Source: Linderina pennispora (taxonomy: Eukaryota; Kickxellomycota; Kickxellomycetes; Kickxellales; Kickxellaceae). Taken from it: a stretch of DNA of 64,000 bases. The position numbers and the translations under genes are program-made. The notes beneath the pieces are model-generated. The model was given only the letters and a program-made list of their open reading frames with translations. It did no database searches and was not told where the DNA came from. Positions 54,311 to 64,000 of the stretch are shown here, one piece after another. The stretch is taken from contig NW_024468261.1 in NCBI RefSeq assembly GCF_002104995.1, forward strand, positions 643,624 to 707,623, given 5' to 3'. Within the stretch, counting starts at the first letter, position 1. Every line of letters starts with the position of its first letter.

Positions 54311-56582
54311 ATGGATAGCCACCACCAGCAACAGCGCACTGTCGCCCTATCCGCCAATGAACGGTTCGGGCCCCCAACAGACAAATTCAATTCGGCTGCC
54401 TCCGCTGTCGTCGCTTATCAAGGGCCCGCAGCAAAAGCAAAATATGCAGCCGCCAAGGTCTCCATACAGAAGCATGACGCATCAGTATACCGCCGTTCAG
54501 CATCTTGGACCACCTCGGCCTATGCATGCACCGCCACCACACGCATCCCACCACCAGCAGCAACATAGTCATCAGAGCCATCAGCATCACCTCAGCGCCG
54601 GGACCATCCATGCGAACCAGTATCGGCCGCCGCCGCCGCCGCCGCCGCACCTGCCAAGGCTCCAGCACAGGCAGACCCGCGTCTGTACGGCTATGCGATG
54701 GAGCGGGCGCACTCGCTGTCGCCCAACATTGCGTCCAACCCATCGCCGCTGCCAAACCGACACACAGATGGCCAGCAGCCGCTGGTGCAGAGATCGCCGA
54801 TCATTGGCGAGACAATCAAGTGGACGCTGCCGAAAAGCAGCTCGGAGCGGATCTCAAAAGAGGAGAGCCGGTTGATGTCAGCTGCAGCCAAGGCAGCGGC
54901 GGTGAAGGCGGCCTCGATGGGCGTCACCTTTATTGCCAAGCGCGTCGGCAAGACCAATAAGCGGGCAGCTGGTGGCCTCGGCAGGCAATCTGGGTCCGCA
55001 GGCGAAGCGCGGCAAACATGCGGGCAAAGCTGAGGGCGGCCCACCGGGCACCAGTGGCCAGGAGAGCGGCTCCACAGACACAAAGGCGGCTAGTAAGACA
55101 TCGAAGGCAGCGGTTGCCCCGCCGGTTGGCCCGATGACGTGTGTCAACTGCGGCACAACCAAGACCCCGCTGTGGAGACGCGATCCGCGTGGCCAGCCCA
55201 TCTGCAATGCCTGCGGGCTGTATTTGAAATCGTATGGCAAGATGCGCCCACCGTCGCTGAAGCGCACCCAGCGCCAGGCCGAGGCCGCAGCCGCCGCAGC
55301 CTTGTCGAAGCCCGATGATTCTGCGCCGTCCTCGCATTCGTGCAGCGGTGGCAACTGCAGCCACTCGCACGACGAGGGAACCTGTCCGGGCAACGGTACC
55401 TGCAACGGGAAGGGCGGAGGGCCGTCGTGTAATGGCTGCCCGGCCTACAACCAGAAGCACCTGCCGCACACGCCGCGGTCGCTGGGCGTCAACGCCGGCG
55501 GGGTCGTGCGGCGGCTGACTGCTGCTGGAGCGGGCAGCAGCCATTGCCAATGGCGCAGCGACAGACGAGCAAGGAAACATTGTCGGCCCGATCCCCGAGA
55601 GCGCCATCGGCCCCGGCCGCATTCCCCCAAGCGTAGCCGCAGCTATCGCGGCTGCAGGCAGCTCGGCGCTGGCGGGCAGCCAGGGCAACCGGGGCGGCTC
55701 GGCAGGGATCAGCGAGGCTGGGTCAGCCTGCGAGCGCTCCATCTGCTTCAACTGCGGCACAGACTACACGCCGCTATGGAGACGCGACGCGGAGGGCCAT
55801 GTCACGTGCAATGCCTGTGGGCTGTACTACAAGCTGCACGGCAAGCACCGTCCCATCTCGATGAAGCGCAGCTCCATCAAGCGCCGTCGCCGCGGAATCC
55901 CGCAGCTCCACGGCAAGCAGAATGGCGAGTCCATGCCAGCCAGTAGGAGCTCCAGCCCAGCCACTTCCCTCGCCACATCCCCGCCACCACCGCCACCACC
56001 GCCAGCCACATCTTCGCCAACCGCCAGCTACGGCCAGGATAATGGTGGAGACTGAGCGGGAGGCCAGGGACAACACTATGCACAACAGGCTGTGGTCTCC
56101 GCTGCCCAACAACCCTAGTAGGTTGGTGCCTGCCATGCCCGCACCATCTAGTGCATCTCTCGTGCCAGCAGCGCCTGCAAGCGCACCTCCACTGCCGCCG
56201 CCGCCAGCCAGTGTCCCTATGCGGCAGTCGCCTTCCTTTTCTGGCAGCAGTACCAGCAACAGCGGCGGGCTGCAGTCGTTGATGGAGGCCGCCGAGATTA
56301 GTCCGCCGCTCAAGGCCATCAAGCATCACGACCCGCAGCCAGCACCATTGCTGCCTGCTGACCAGCAGTCAATGCAGCTCGTTCGCGAGGAGCTCCAGCG
56401 TGAGTGTGCGCGTCTGAAGGCGCTGCTCGACCGGTCCACATCCCTGCTCGAGTCCATGGACCGCAGTGCTGGGTCAGCGCAACCGCCAGCGCAGCCGTCT
56501 GCCTGCCCAGCAGGCTGCGCGACCAGCAGCAGAGCTGATCAGTATAGGCTTGTTTATTGCGCAGATGATTCCCAAATATTAA
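54311..56582 (+). CDS. Two-finger GATA factor, iron-regulator (Fep1/SreA) type
   Basis: Represses iron-uptake genes when iron is high in the fungal family. It starts [11 protein letters not shown]. Finger 1 is [20 protein letters not shown], then [18 protein letters not shown]. Between the fingers lies the family Cys-rich iron-sensing region ([23 protein letters not shown]). Finger 2 is [19 protein letters not shown], then [18 protein letters not shown] and a basic block [11 protein letters not shown]. The C-terminal coiled coil [20 protein letters not shown] is the position of dimerisation or Tup interaction in Fep1. Four net +1 steps and one net -1 (in the CCG run near 54640). The last exon frame is uncertain: staying in frame runs to 56851, another +1 step stops at 56582. 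Strong evidence for the class; direct targets are inferred. Confidence 0.88.
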
Positions 56583-57426
56583 AAATCGCTGTCTCTACCA
56601 TTTTTGACGTTCGCAGTCGCCTCCGTTTCGGGCAAATACATGCAGAAGGAGATCAGTGCGGAGACGGTGTCTTTAGGACCTCAAATGGCATTCGTGACCG
56701 CAACATGGCCATGTGCCAGGGAGGGCGTGGAGAGACAATGTGGGAGTCCACATGGCCTGCATATCACGTCGTCTCGCTTGCATCCCCTTTTTTTGCAAAT
56801 GAAATGAAAGGCTCCCAACTGACTAGTTGCAACTGGGAAATCGAGGGATGACAGGGTAAGTGGCAAAAGGCGCCTGGTTTTCAGAGCGTAGAATAAACCC
56901 CTCTTTCTTTCTGAGCCACCTTGGTCAATTTCAGTTCCTTATTTCACCCCCTCCTCGTCACAATTGTGGCCGGCCCCTCCCTCAGTATCTCTGTTTTGCC
57001 AGAAAAAAAGACTCTACTCGCCACCTTTCTCCCTTTTCCCTCTCGTCACTCTAGTTATTATTCCAGCGGGATTATTCTTGTACACTTTTTGCCGACTATC
57101 CTTGGTAAGGATATATGCTGCTCCTGGGTTACTATACACGGGGTTTTCTATTTCTTGCAATTCTACGCATAACTTCTCACAACAAGCATATTGATTATCT
57201 ACCCCCCATTTTTTAGACAAACAAGCTTTATGGCATTGAAACCAGACGCAGGCGCGGCCACCAGCAGCAGCAGCAATGCACATGCAGCGGCAGCAGATAC
57301 AGGCGCCGGCAGCAGCGGCAGCGGCAGCAGCAGCAGCAACAACAACAACGACGACTACAAAGCCCTTGGCGATAAAGCCTAGTTCAACAGCGGGGACAGA
57401 GCAGCAGTCAGCAGGTGACACAACAA
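56583..57426 (+). other. Leader of the aminopeptidase gene, with likely 5'-UTR intron
   Basis: GTAAGG at 57105 and TTTTTTAG ending at 57216 bound a plausible 112-nt intron. An ATG at 57230 opens a Ser/Asn-rich ORF (MALKPDAGAATSSSS) that shifts by +1 in a CAG/CAA repeat and stops at 57382. It is either an N-terminal extension or a uORF. No other gene seen. Confidence 0.4.
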
Positions 57427-60067
57427 TGCCTAGTGGCTTGCTGCCTACGACCCTGACTCCCACGCACTACGACATCCACCTGCAGCCGGACATGGACAGC
57501 AGCAAGTTCAGCGGCTCGGTCACCATCACTGTGCAGGTCAACGAGCCCACATCAACGGTAATCCTCCACGCAATGGATATGGAGATCGCGCAGGCCACGG
57601 TGCTTGCAGCCGACAGCACAATGCTGGCACGCGTCACTGAAATCGCATACGACGCAGGCGCAGAGACAGCAACCATCAAACTGCCGGTGGAGCTGCGCCC
57701 GGGCCGAGTGCATTTAATAATCGAATATGCAGGGGTGCTCGGCGATAGCATGTACGGCATGTACAGATGCAGATATCGTGACCGCTCAGGCCAACAGTCG
57801 TACATGATTGTCACGCAGTTTCAGGCAAAGTGCGCGCGCCTCGCGTTTCCGTGCTGGGACGAGCCCGCAATCAAGGCCGAGTTTGCACTATCCCTGACCG
57901 TGCCTGCATCATTCACTGCGCTGTCCAACATGCCAGTGTCGTATACTGCCAGCCACGGCGCATTGAAGACCGTGTACTTTGAATGCACGCCACGCATGTC
58001 CACGTATCTGCTGGCCATTGTTGCTGGAGAGCTGGACTACGTCGAGGGTGTTGCTATGGCTGGGCCCAATGGCGCCCCGGTCACCTGCCGGGTGTACACG
58101 CCCCCAGCTGATGTTGACAAGGTCAAGTTCTCGCTTGACACCGCGGTGCAGGTGCTCGAGACCCTGGTCGAAATGTTCGACTATCCCTACCCGCTGCCAA
58201 AGCTGGACCTAGTGGCCGTGCCCGAGCTGGAGGCTGGCGGCATGGAGAACTGGGGCCTGGTGCTATTCCGCACCGTGCGCCTGTACATCACCGACCAGAC
58301 CAGCCTCTGGATTCGCCAAAAGGCAGTATACGTGATTGCGCACGAGCTCAGTCACCAGTGGTTTGGGAACCTGGTAACCATGTCGTGGTGGGACGACCTG
58401 TGGCTCAATGAGGGGTTTGCGACCTGGATCGGAATCTACATCACCGACAAGCTCTACCCGCAGTGGCACCGCTGGGACCACTTTGCGATCGAGGATCGCC
58501 AGAGCGCGCTGAGCGCCGACTCACTGCGCTCGTCGCACCCAATAAAGGTCGAGATCAAGGGTGGTGCCGATATCGATCAGATATTCGATGCCATCGCTTA
58601 CTACAAGGGCTGCGCGCTAATCCGCATGCTGAGCTCCCACCTGGGTATCGATGTGTTTATGAAGGGCGTGCGTGCGTACCTGGTCGCCCACCAGTACAGC
58701 ACGGCGACTACCCAGGATCTCTGGCGTGCGCTCGAGGCAGGCCTCTGGCCAACAGGTGAGCCGGTTCATGGACAAGTGGATCACCATGGTTGGATACCCC
58801 GTGGTTCACGTCGATGAGATCCCGGGAACTGGCCAAATCCGTGTGACACAGAACCGCTATCTGTACTCTGGAAACGTAAAGGCCAGCGAGGACACCGTCG
58901 AGTGGTGGATTCCTCTCGGGATTGTCTCTTTCGTCCGAAAAATCCGCATGTGTTGTGAGCCACGACATTCTCGAGGCGCGCAGCGGAGTTTTTGACATCC
59001 CAACCGGAGCTCACTCGCGCTGGTTCAAGCTAAACTACGACAATGCCGGGCTCTATCGAGTCTGCTACTCGAGGTCGGCACAGCGTCGGCTTGCAGTTGC
59101 CATAAAGAACAATGAGCTGCGCACGGTCGACGTAGTCGGCATTTTGACCGACATGATTGCGCTGGTTGCCAGCGGGATATGCGCATACCAGCGAGCTCCT
59201 GGACATGATGGAATCGTTCCAAAGCGTCAACGAGTACGTTGTATGGCAGATAATCAGCCTGTATGTCGAGAGCATGTACATGACCTGGGCCGACGAGTCT
59301 GACAATTTGCGCCAGCGCATTCTGTCGTTTGCCCGCTCGATATTCAGTCCACTGGCAGCAGCACTGGGGTGGTCCCACCGGGAGGGCGACAGCGCCCTCG
59401 AGGCACGCTTGCGCGCCATATCGATCCCGCGTGCTGGCTGGGCCGGTGACACTCTGGTAATCAACCAGGCGTGCCATCTGTTTGAAAAGTTCTACAACAA
59501 CCCCGACAACAAGCCGTTCCATCACGACTTCACATCGTCGATATTCGAGATTGCTGTGCGCAGTGGGCCGACCACACAACTACGATCGAGTCAAGGAGAT
59601 GTACGAGAACAACGCCAAATGGCACCTGAGCGAAGACCACCGCATGGCTGCACTCGGCGCCATGGCGTGCACATCCGACTGCGACCGCATGTGGGAGACG
59701 CTCGACTACGCGCTGTCAGAGCACGTCCTGCCGCAGGACCTCAACATCGTCATCGGCTTCATGGTGTCGGCCAACCACCACAGCAAGCACGTGGTGTGGA
59801 AATGGTTCACTGCCAATTACCAGAGAATTCTTGATCGCCTCGGCGAGTGCTCTGCCTTGCTTGGCTACGTAGTGAAGACTACTGTTGGCGACTTTTGCAC
59901 GCTCGACATGGCAGACACCAATCGAGGACTGGTTCAAGAACAAGCAGACTGCTGCCTTTGACCGTAGTCTGCCACAGGCACTCGAGTTTATCCGCATCCG
60001 CGCAAACTGGCACGACCGCGACTTTGAGGATGTGACAAAGTGGTTCCAGGCAAATGTCAACATTTAG
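57427..60067 (+). CDS. M1-family aminopeptidase (Ape2/Aap1 type)
   Basis: Zinc exopeptidase that trims N-terminal residues. Start at 57427 (MPSGLLPTTLTPTHYDIHL) by homology; 57276 or 57230 are possible. About 880 aa. N-domain HYDIHLQPDMDSSKFSG, then CWDEPAIKAEF. Exopeptidase motif GGMENWGLVLFR. Zinc site HELSHQWFGN with the distal Glu in LWLNEGFATW. A helical C-domain (SRFMDKWITMVGYPVV, SRWFKLNYDNAGLYRV, ALEFIRIRANWHDRDFEDV) ends WFQANVNI. Five net +1 steps lie near 58755, 58945, 59170, 59572 and 59920, with good sequence on both sides of each. No signal peptide or membrane anchor, so cytosolic. Confidence 0.93.
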
Positions 60068-61203
60068 TCTGACACTGCTCATGCATGCTACACTGAGCAG
60101 GCAGAACACCACAAACAGCCCAGCGATTCCAAAACAAATTCCGCTTTTATTTCTGTTTCGTTGCCAACAAAGACGGCAGCTTTCGCCTCGCCATATCACT
60201 CAGCGGCTGTGTTTTACTTTTTATCCCTGCCTCCATTGTCAGGCCCCAGTACTGTGGCTGCCAGTTCTATTTCAAGGATGCTGAATGGTATCCGTGAGTC
60301 CGGTTTAAACTGAGTCAGAAGCCAGCCATTTTCGAATGTGTCAGAAGCACTGCCGGCCCACTGTGAACCAGCAATGTTTACTCGATTAGCCACAACAAAC
60401 ATGGCCATTTTTCTACTTCATGACCCATTGCCCTGTTGCACGGGTTTCCACCCGGAGGGTATGCAGCACTAGCTGCTCGGCTCCGCACTAGACCAAAAGG
60501 CTGGCCGTCGTATGGGATATCTGGGTGTGCGTAGATGTAAATCAGATTTTTGGGTCAGCTCCCCTCCCCAACACCAGCTCCAGGTGGTTCGTGATCCAGG
60601 GCGCGCATAGCGTGTCCCTCCCCCTGTTCCTATGTCCACCGACTTTTCCCCGTGTCCTGGGGTTTCCGACACCTCACGCGGACTTGGAGTGCTTGTGGAT
60701 TCGGGGTACACGGATTGGAATAAATCATTGGACACTCCGAGCTGAGCACAGTGGAGTAATTGCTCGCGACTATGCACACCTATTTCCAACTGAACAGCGT
60801 CACACAGGAGTATTTTTCCTAGAGTGACCTGGCACAGCCGCTGCTGTTATTGGCAATGTGCCCAAGCCTTGTGAGCCAGCTTATTTAAGCCGGGCTTGCT
60901 GGAGGGGTTTGGATAGAGCAACCGCTGTGTAGTTAGTTCTCTGACGCTCACATTCACAAATAGTATATACCTCCTTTCCTGCCGCTTCCCTCCCTTATAT
61001 TCCGTCAATATCAAGCATCCATATTCCAACCTCAGTACTCCCTTTATTGTTTCGCCCAATCAACACCGCTTGGATTTTATTTCTTCAAACGTAAGTATCT
61101 TGGTAGCGTCTTACTCCAGGATGCCTTGGGTATTGGCAGTCCATCATCCCTAACATTAGCAGGTTTACCAACTACAATAGCTCTGGAGATATAGATATGC
61201 AAC
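60068..61203. other. Intergenic and PDR leader with 5'-UTR intron
   Basis: No gene seen in 60068-60850. A TATTTAA occurs near 60881. A 72-nt intron is likely at 61091-61162, with donor GTAAGT, branch CCTAACA and acceptor TTAGCAG, ending 42 bp before the ATG. Confidence 0.5.
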
Positions 61204-64000
61204 ATGGAGAACCGCGCTTCGTCAGCAAGTTCTTCCAGCGACCGCACCGACGTGGATCGCAAACAAACTAGGCAAAGCGCCGACACCATCGGCCGTGCTG
61301 CTGCTCGCAACTCGACTACTGAGGAGGCTGTCACATCGTTTGGTGAGCCTCTGCATGTCAGCGTAACGCGCGGAACCTCGCGCTTCCTGTCGATTCAGCG
61401 CTCCTTCAGCAGGCCGCTCAGTGTTGGCGACGAGGAGGCTGCCACAGGCGTTGCCGAGGCCGGCTACCCGGGCGGCTTCAATCTGACTGGCTGGCTCACT
61501 GGCCGCCAGGAGCAGCAGGGCCCGCCATTTACCAAGCGCGTTGGCTTGGTGTTTGATGATCTCACCGTGTACGGCGATGACGTTGCCAACCGCCACATTG
61601 GCTCGCTTATCACGCCGTTCTACAAGATTGTCAAGAGTGCAGCTCACGGCTTTGGCCTCAAGAAGCTCTTCTCAGCTGGTGGTATGAAGCCGCTGCTTCG
61701 CAACATGTCCGGTGTCGTCGAGGACGGCGAGATGCTGCTGGTTCTTGGCCAGCCCGGCGCTGGCTGCTCGACGCTGCTGCGCGTGCTGGGCAACCGCCGC
61801 GGCACCTACCGCAAGATTGAGGGCAGTGTCTCTTATGGTGGCCTGACGCCTGAGGAGGTCGAGAAGCGCTACCGTGGCGAGGTCGCCTACAACCAGGAAG
61901 AGGATGTCCATTTCTCGACTCTGACTGTGCGCAAGACCCTGGACTTTGCCATCAAGTGCAAGACTCCCAACAAGAATATGCTTGCTGACCGCGAGGGCTA
62001 CGAGAAGGAGTTCCTGGACACCCTGCTTGACATGTACGGTCTGTCGGGATGCGCCGACACCATTGTCGGTAACGCCTTCCTGCGCGGTGTGTCCTGGTGG
62101 CGAGCGCAAGCGTGTCTCCATCGCCGAGCAGGTCGCCTCCGGCGCCTCGATTGATATCTGGGACGGCTCCACCCGTGGTCTCGATTCAAGTTCCGCGCTT
62201 GACTACGTGCCGCTCGCTGCGCATCACCACCGATGTCCTGCAAAAGTCGACTATCGTCACCATATACCAGGCCTCGGAGAACATCTACGAGCTCTTCGAC
62301 AAAGGTCATGGTCGTTGAGGAAGGTCGCGAGCTGTATTTTGGCCCTGCAAACAAGGCTGTCGAGTACTTTGCCTCGATTGGTATCTACAAGCCGCCTCGC
62401 CAGACCACGTCGGATTTCTTGACCGGTGTCACCCAGCTGCACGAGCGCACGGTTCTGCCGGGCTGGGAAGACAAGGCACCCAAGACCTGCCGAGGACTTT
62501 GAGCGTTGCTGGCAGGCTTCGTCGCAGTACCACAGTGTCAAGGACGAGGTTAGCCGCTTTGAAGCGCGTCTGAAGAACGACGACCGCGGCAATGAGATTC
62601 GCCACTTTGTCGACCAGACCAAGATGGGCACGGAAAAGAGCAAGCTGCGTCGCAAGTCTCCGTACACGACTACCTTCTGGTACCAGCTCGACAAGCTGGT
62701 CAAGCGCGAGTGGGAGATCTTTGTTGGAGGGCTGGCGCAGATCGTGTTCAAGCTCATCTTACAATGCTGCATTCGCCATCATTGTCGGTACCCTGTTCCT
62801 TAACCTGCCCGAGACCTCGACTGGTGCCTTTACTCGTGGTGGTGTTTTGTTCTTTGCCCTTCTGTTCAACTCCCTTACAGCACAGGCCGAGATCCCAAAG
62901 GCTGTTGCTAGCAGAGAGGTCGTCTACAAGCACAAGTCGTTTGCCATGTACCACCCTGCTGCGCTGTCGCTGGCTCAGACGATTGTCGACATTCCGTTCA
63001 TGGTAGTGCAGATTCTCGTTTTCAGCTGCATTCTGTACTGGGCAACCGGACTATCGCGCACTGCCGGCCAATTCTTCGCCTTCATGCTGTTCTTGTTGGC
63101 AGGCTGCCTCTGTCTTACGGGGATTCTTCCGCCTGATTGGCAACGTCTCACCCAATGTCGACTTTGGCCACACTCTCTCCGGCATCGGTCTGTTGTTTAT
63201 GATCCTGTACGTTGGGATACATGATCCCGCAAAAGTCGATGCACGGCTGGTTCATCTGGATTTACTTTATGTCGCCACTGTCGTGGGCATTCAAGGCGCT
63301 CATGGCCAACGAGTTCCGCCACCTCGAGCTCAAGTGCGCTGGAGGCAATCTGGATCCCGCAGGTCCCTGGCTACGGAATCGAGAACCAGGTGTGCACCTT
63401 GCAAGGCGCCATTCCTGGTCAGGAATATGTCTTTGGCCCGGATTATCTCGAGAAGGGGTATTCATTCCATATCAAGGACATGTGGAAGGCATTCATTATC
63501 GTCTGCGCGTACTGGATCTTGTTCGTTATTATGATCGCCGGTGTCATGGAATGGGTCGAGTTTGGCAACACCGGTTACTCGATCAACGTCTACAAGCGCT
63601 ACCGTCCCAAGGTTAACGCTGTTCATGAAGATAGTGCCAGGGAAAGCAAAGAGGCGCTGGAGTTTGGCAAGATCCCCGAGAGCGGTCCAACTGACGATCA
63701 GATCCTGAAGGGCACTGCCTTCACCTGGAAGAAGCATCAGCTACACGGTTCCGGTCAAGGGCGGCAACAAGCAGCTGCTGGACGATGTCTCTGGCTATAT
63801 CAAGCCCGGGACTATGACTGCGCTCATGGGCTCGTCTGGTGCTGGTAAGACCACCCTGCTTGATTCGCTGTCGCAGCGCAAGACCATCGGCAAGCTTGAG
63901 GGCGACATTCTGATGAACGGCGCACCGCAGCCTGCTAGCTTCCGTCGCATCACTGGCTACTGTGAGCAGCTTGACGTGCACAACCCGCATGCGACCGGTG
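61204..64000 (+). CDS. PDR-type (ABCG) full-size multidrug ABC transporter, partial
   Basis: NBD-TM-NBD-TM layout, plasma membrane drug or lipid export. A Ser-rich start ([16 protein letters not shown]) precedes NBD1 with the PDR-typical Walker [15 protein letters not shown] (Cys for Lys), signature [13 protein letters not shown] and DSTRGLD-like [11 protein letters not shown]. The TM domain 1 includes [34 protein letters not shown] and the PDR motif. A long extracellular loop with Cys follows ([16 protein letters not shown]). NBD2 starts [14 protein letters not shown] with canonical [12 protein letters not shown], and the window ends in the [13 protein letters not shown] stretch. Nine net +1 steps in 2.8 kb, the densest in the window with urease. 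The second half is outside. Confidence 0.93.

Noticed and set aside
1-64000. Programmed +1 frameshifting or decaying pseudogenes
   Set aside because: Sites share no slippery codon or stop signal, essential genes are hit, catalytic residues are intact and substitutions creating stops are absent. Assembly insertion is simpler.
1-64000. CRISPR arrays, insertion sequences, transposons, viral insertions, rRNA or tRNA genes
   Set aside because: I looked on both strands and found no arrays, terminal repeats, transposase, reverse transcriptase or capsid-like coding, and no foldable tRNA.

Overview
The window is fungal nuclear DNA. It carries eukaryotic cytosolic and mitochondrial ribosomal proteins, fungal-type urease, chorismate synthase, an Opi1-family regulator, HIRA, a two-finger iron-type GATA factor, a LysM protein and a PDR-type ABC transporter. 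Genes are compact and spliceosomal introns are few (GT-AG with clear branch points, one GC-AG). The mixture, including a BLOC-1 subunit, orphan PAS proteins and many small Cys/His-rich or secreted orphans, suggests an early-diverging fungus. Kickxellomycotina (Coemansia/Linderina type) is my best guess, but this is inference.

Layout. 0-11.5 kb: urease (cut by the window start), RPS18, mitochondrial S19, a small secreted peptide, beta-carbonic anhydrase, RPL19, a NOSIP-like RING protein, a Ran-binding-domain protein and a three-exon 77-aa protein. 12-22 kb: a secreted orphan, ZIP transporter 1, PAS protein 1, MFS transporter 1, chorismate synthase, a BLOC1S1-like protein, RPB8 and a mitochondrial carrier. 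22.7-27.1 kb: a very large serine-rich orphan. 27-34 kb: an HSL-type esterase, a two-LysM secreted protein, a Cys-cluster orphan and a CNNM/Mam3 protein. 35.9-42.3 kb: RLI1/ABCE1, a divergent pair of Cys/His-rich mini-proteins and ZIP transporter 2. 42.3-50.6 kb: a Gln-rich secreted protein, MFS 2 and 3 in tandem, PAS protein 2, a small secreted protein and an Opi1-like protein. 50.7-64 kb: HIRA, a Fep1/SreA-like GATA factor, an M1 aminopeptidase and a PDR transporter cut by the window end.

Most long genes are broken into several frames. I traced them codon by codon: about 69 of about 76 frame steps are net +1 (one extra base, usually lengthening a 1-3 base run), and only about 7 are net -1. 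Catalytic motifs survive on both sides of every break. The likely cause is residual insertion error in the assembly (typical of long reads), so I annotate these as single genes, not pseudogenes.

Two themes stand out. A ZIP transporter, a two-PAS orphan and ACS-family MFS transporters occur together twice (12.7-17.2 kb and 39.6-48.3 kb). Metal biology is also over-represented: two ZIPs, CNNM/Mam3, an iron-type GATA regulator, Cys/His-rich mini-proteins, a Zn carbonic anhydrase and a Ni urease.
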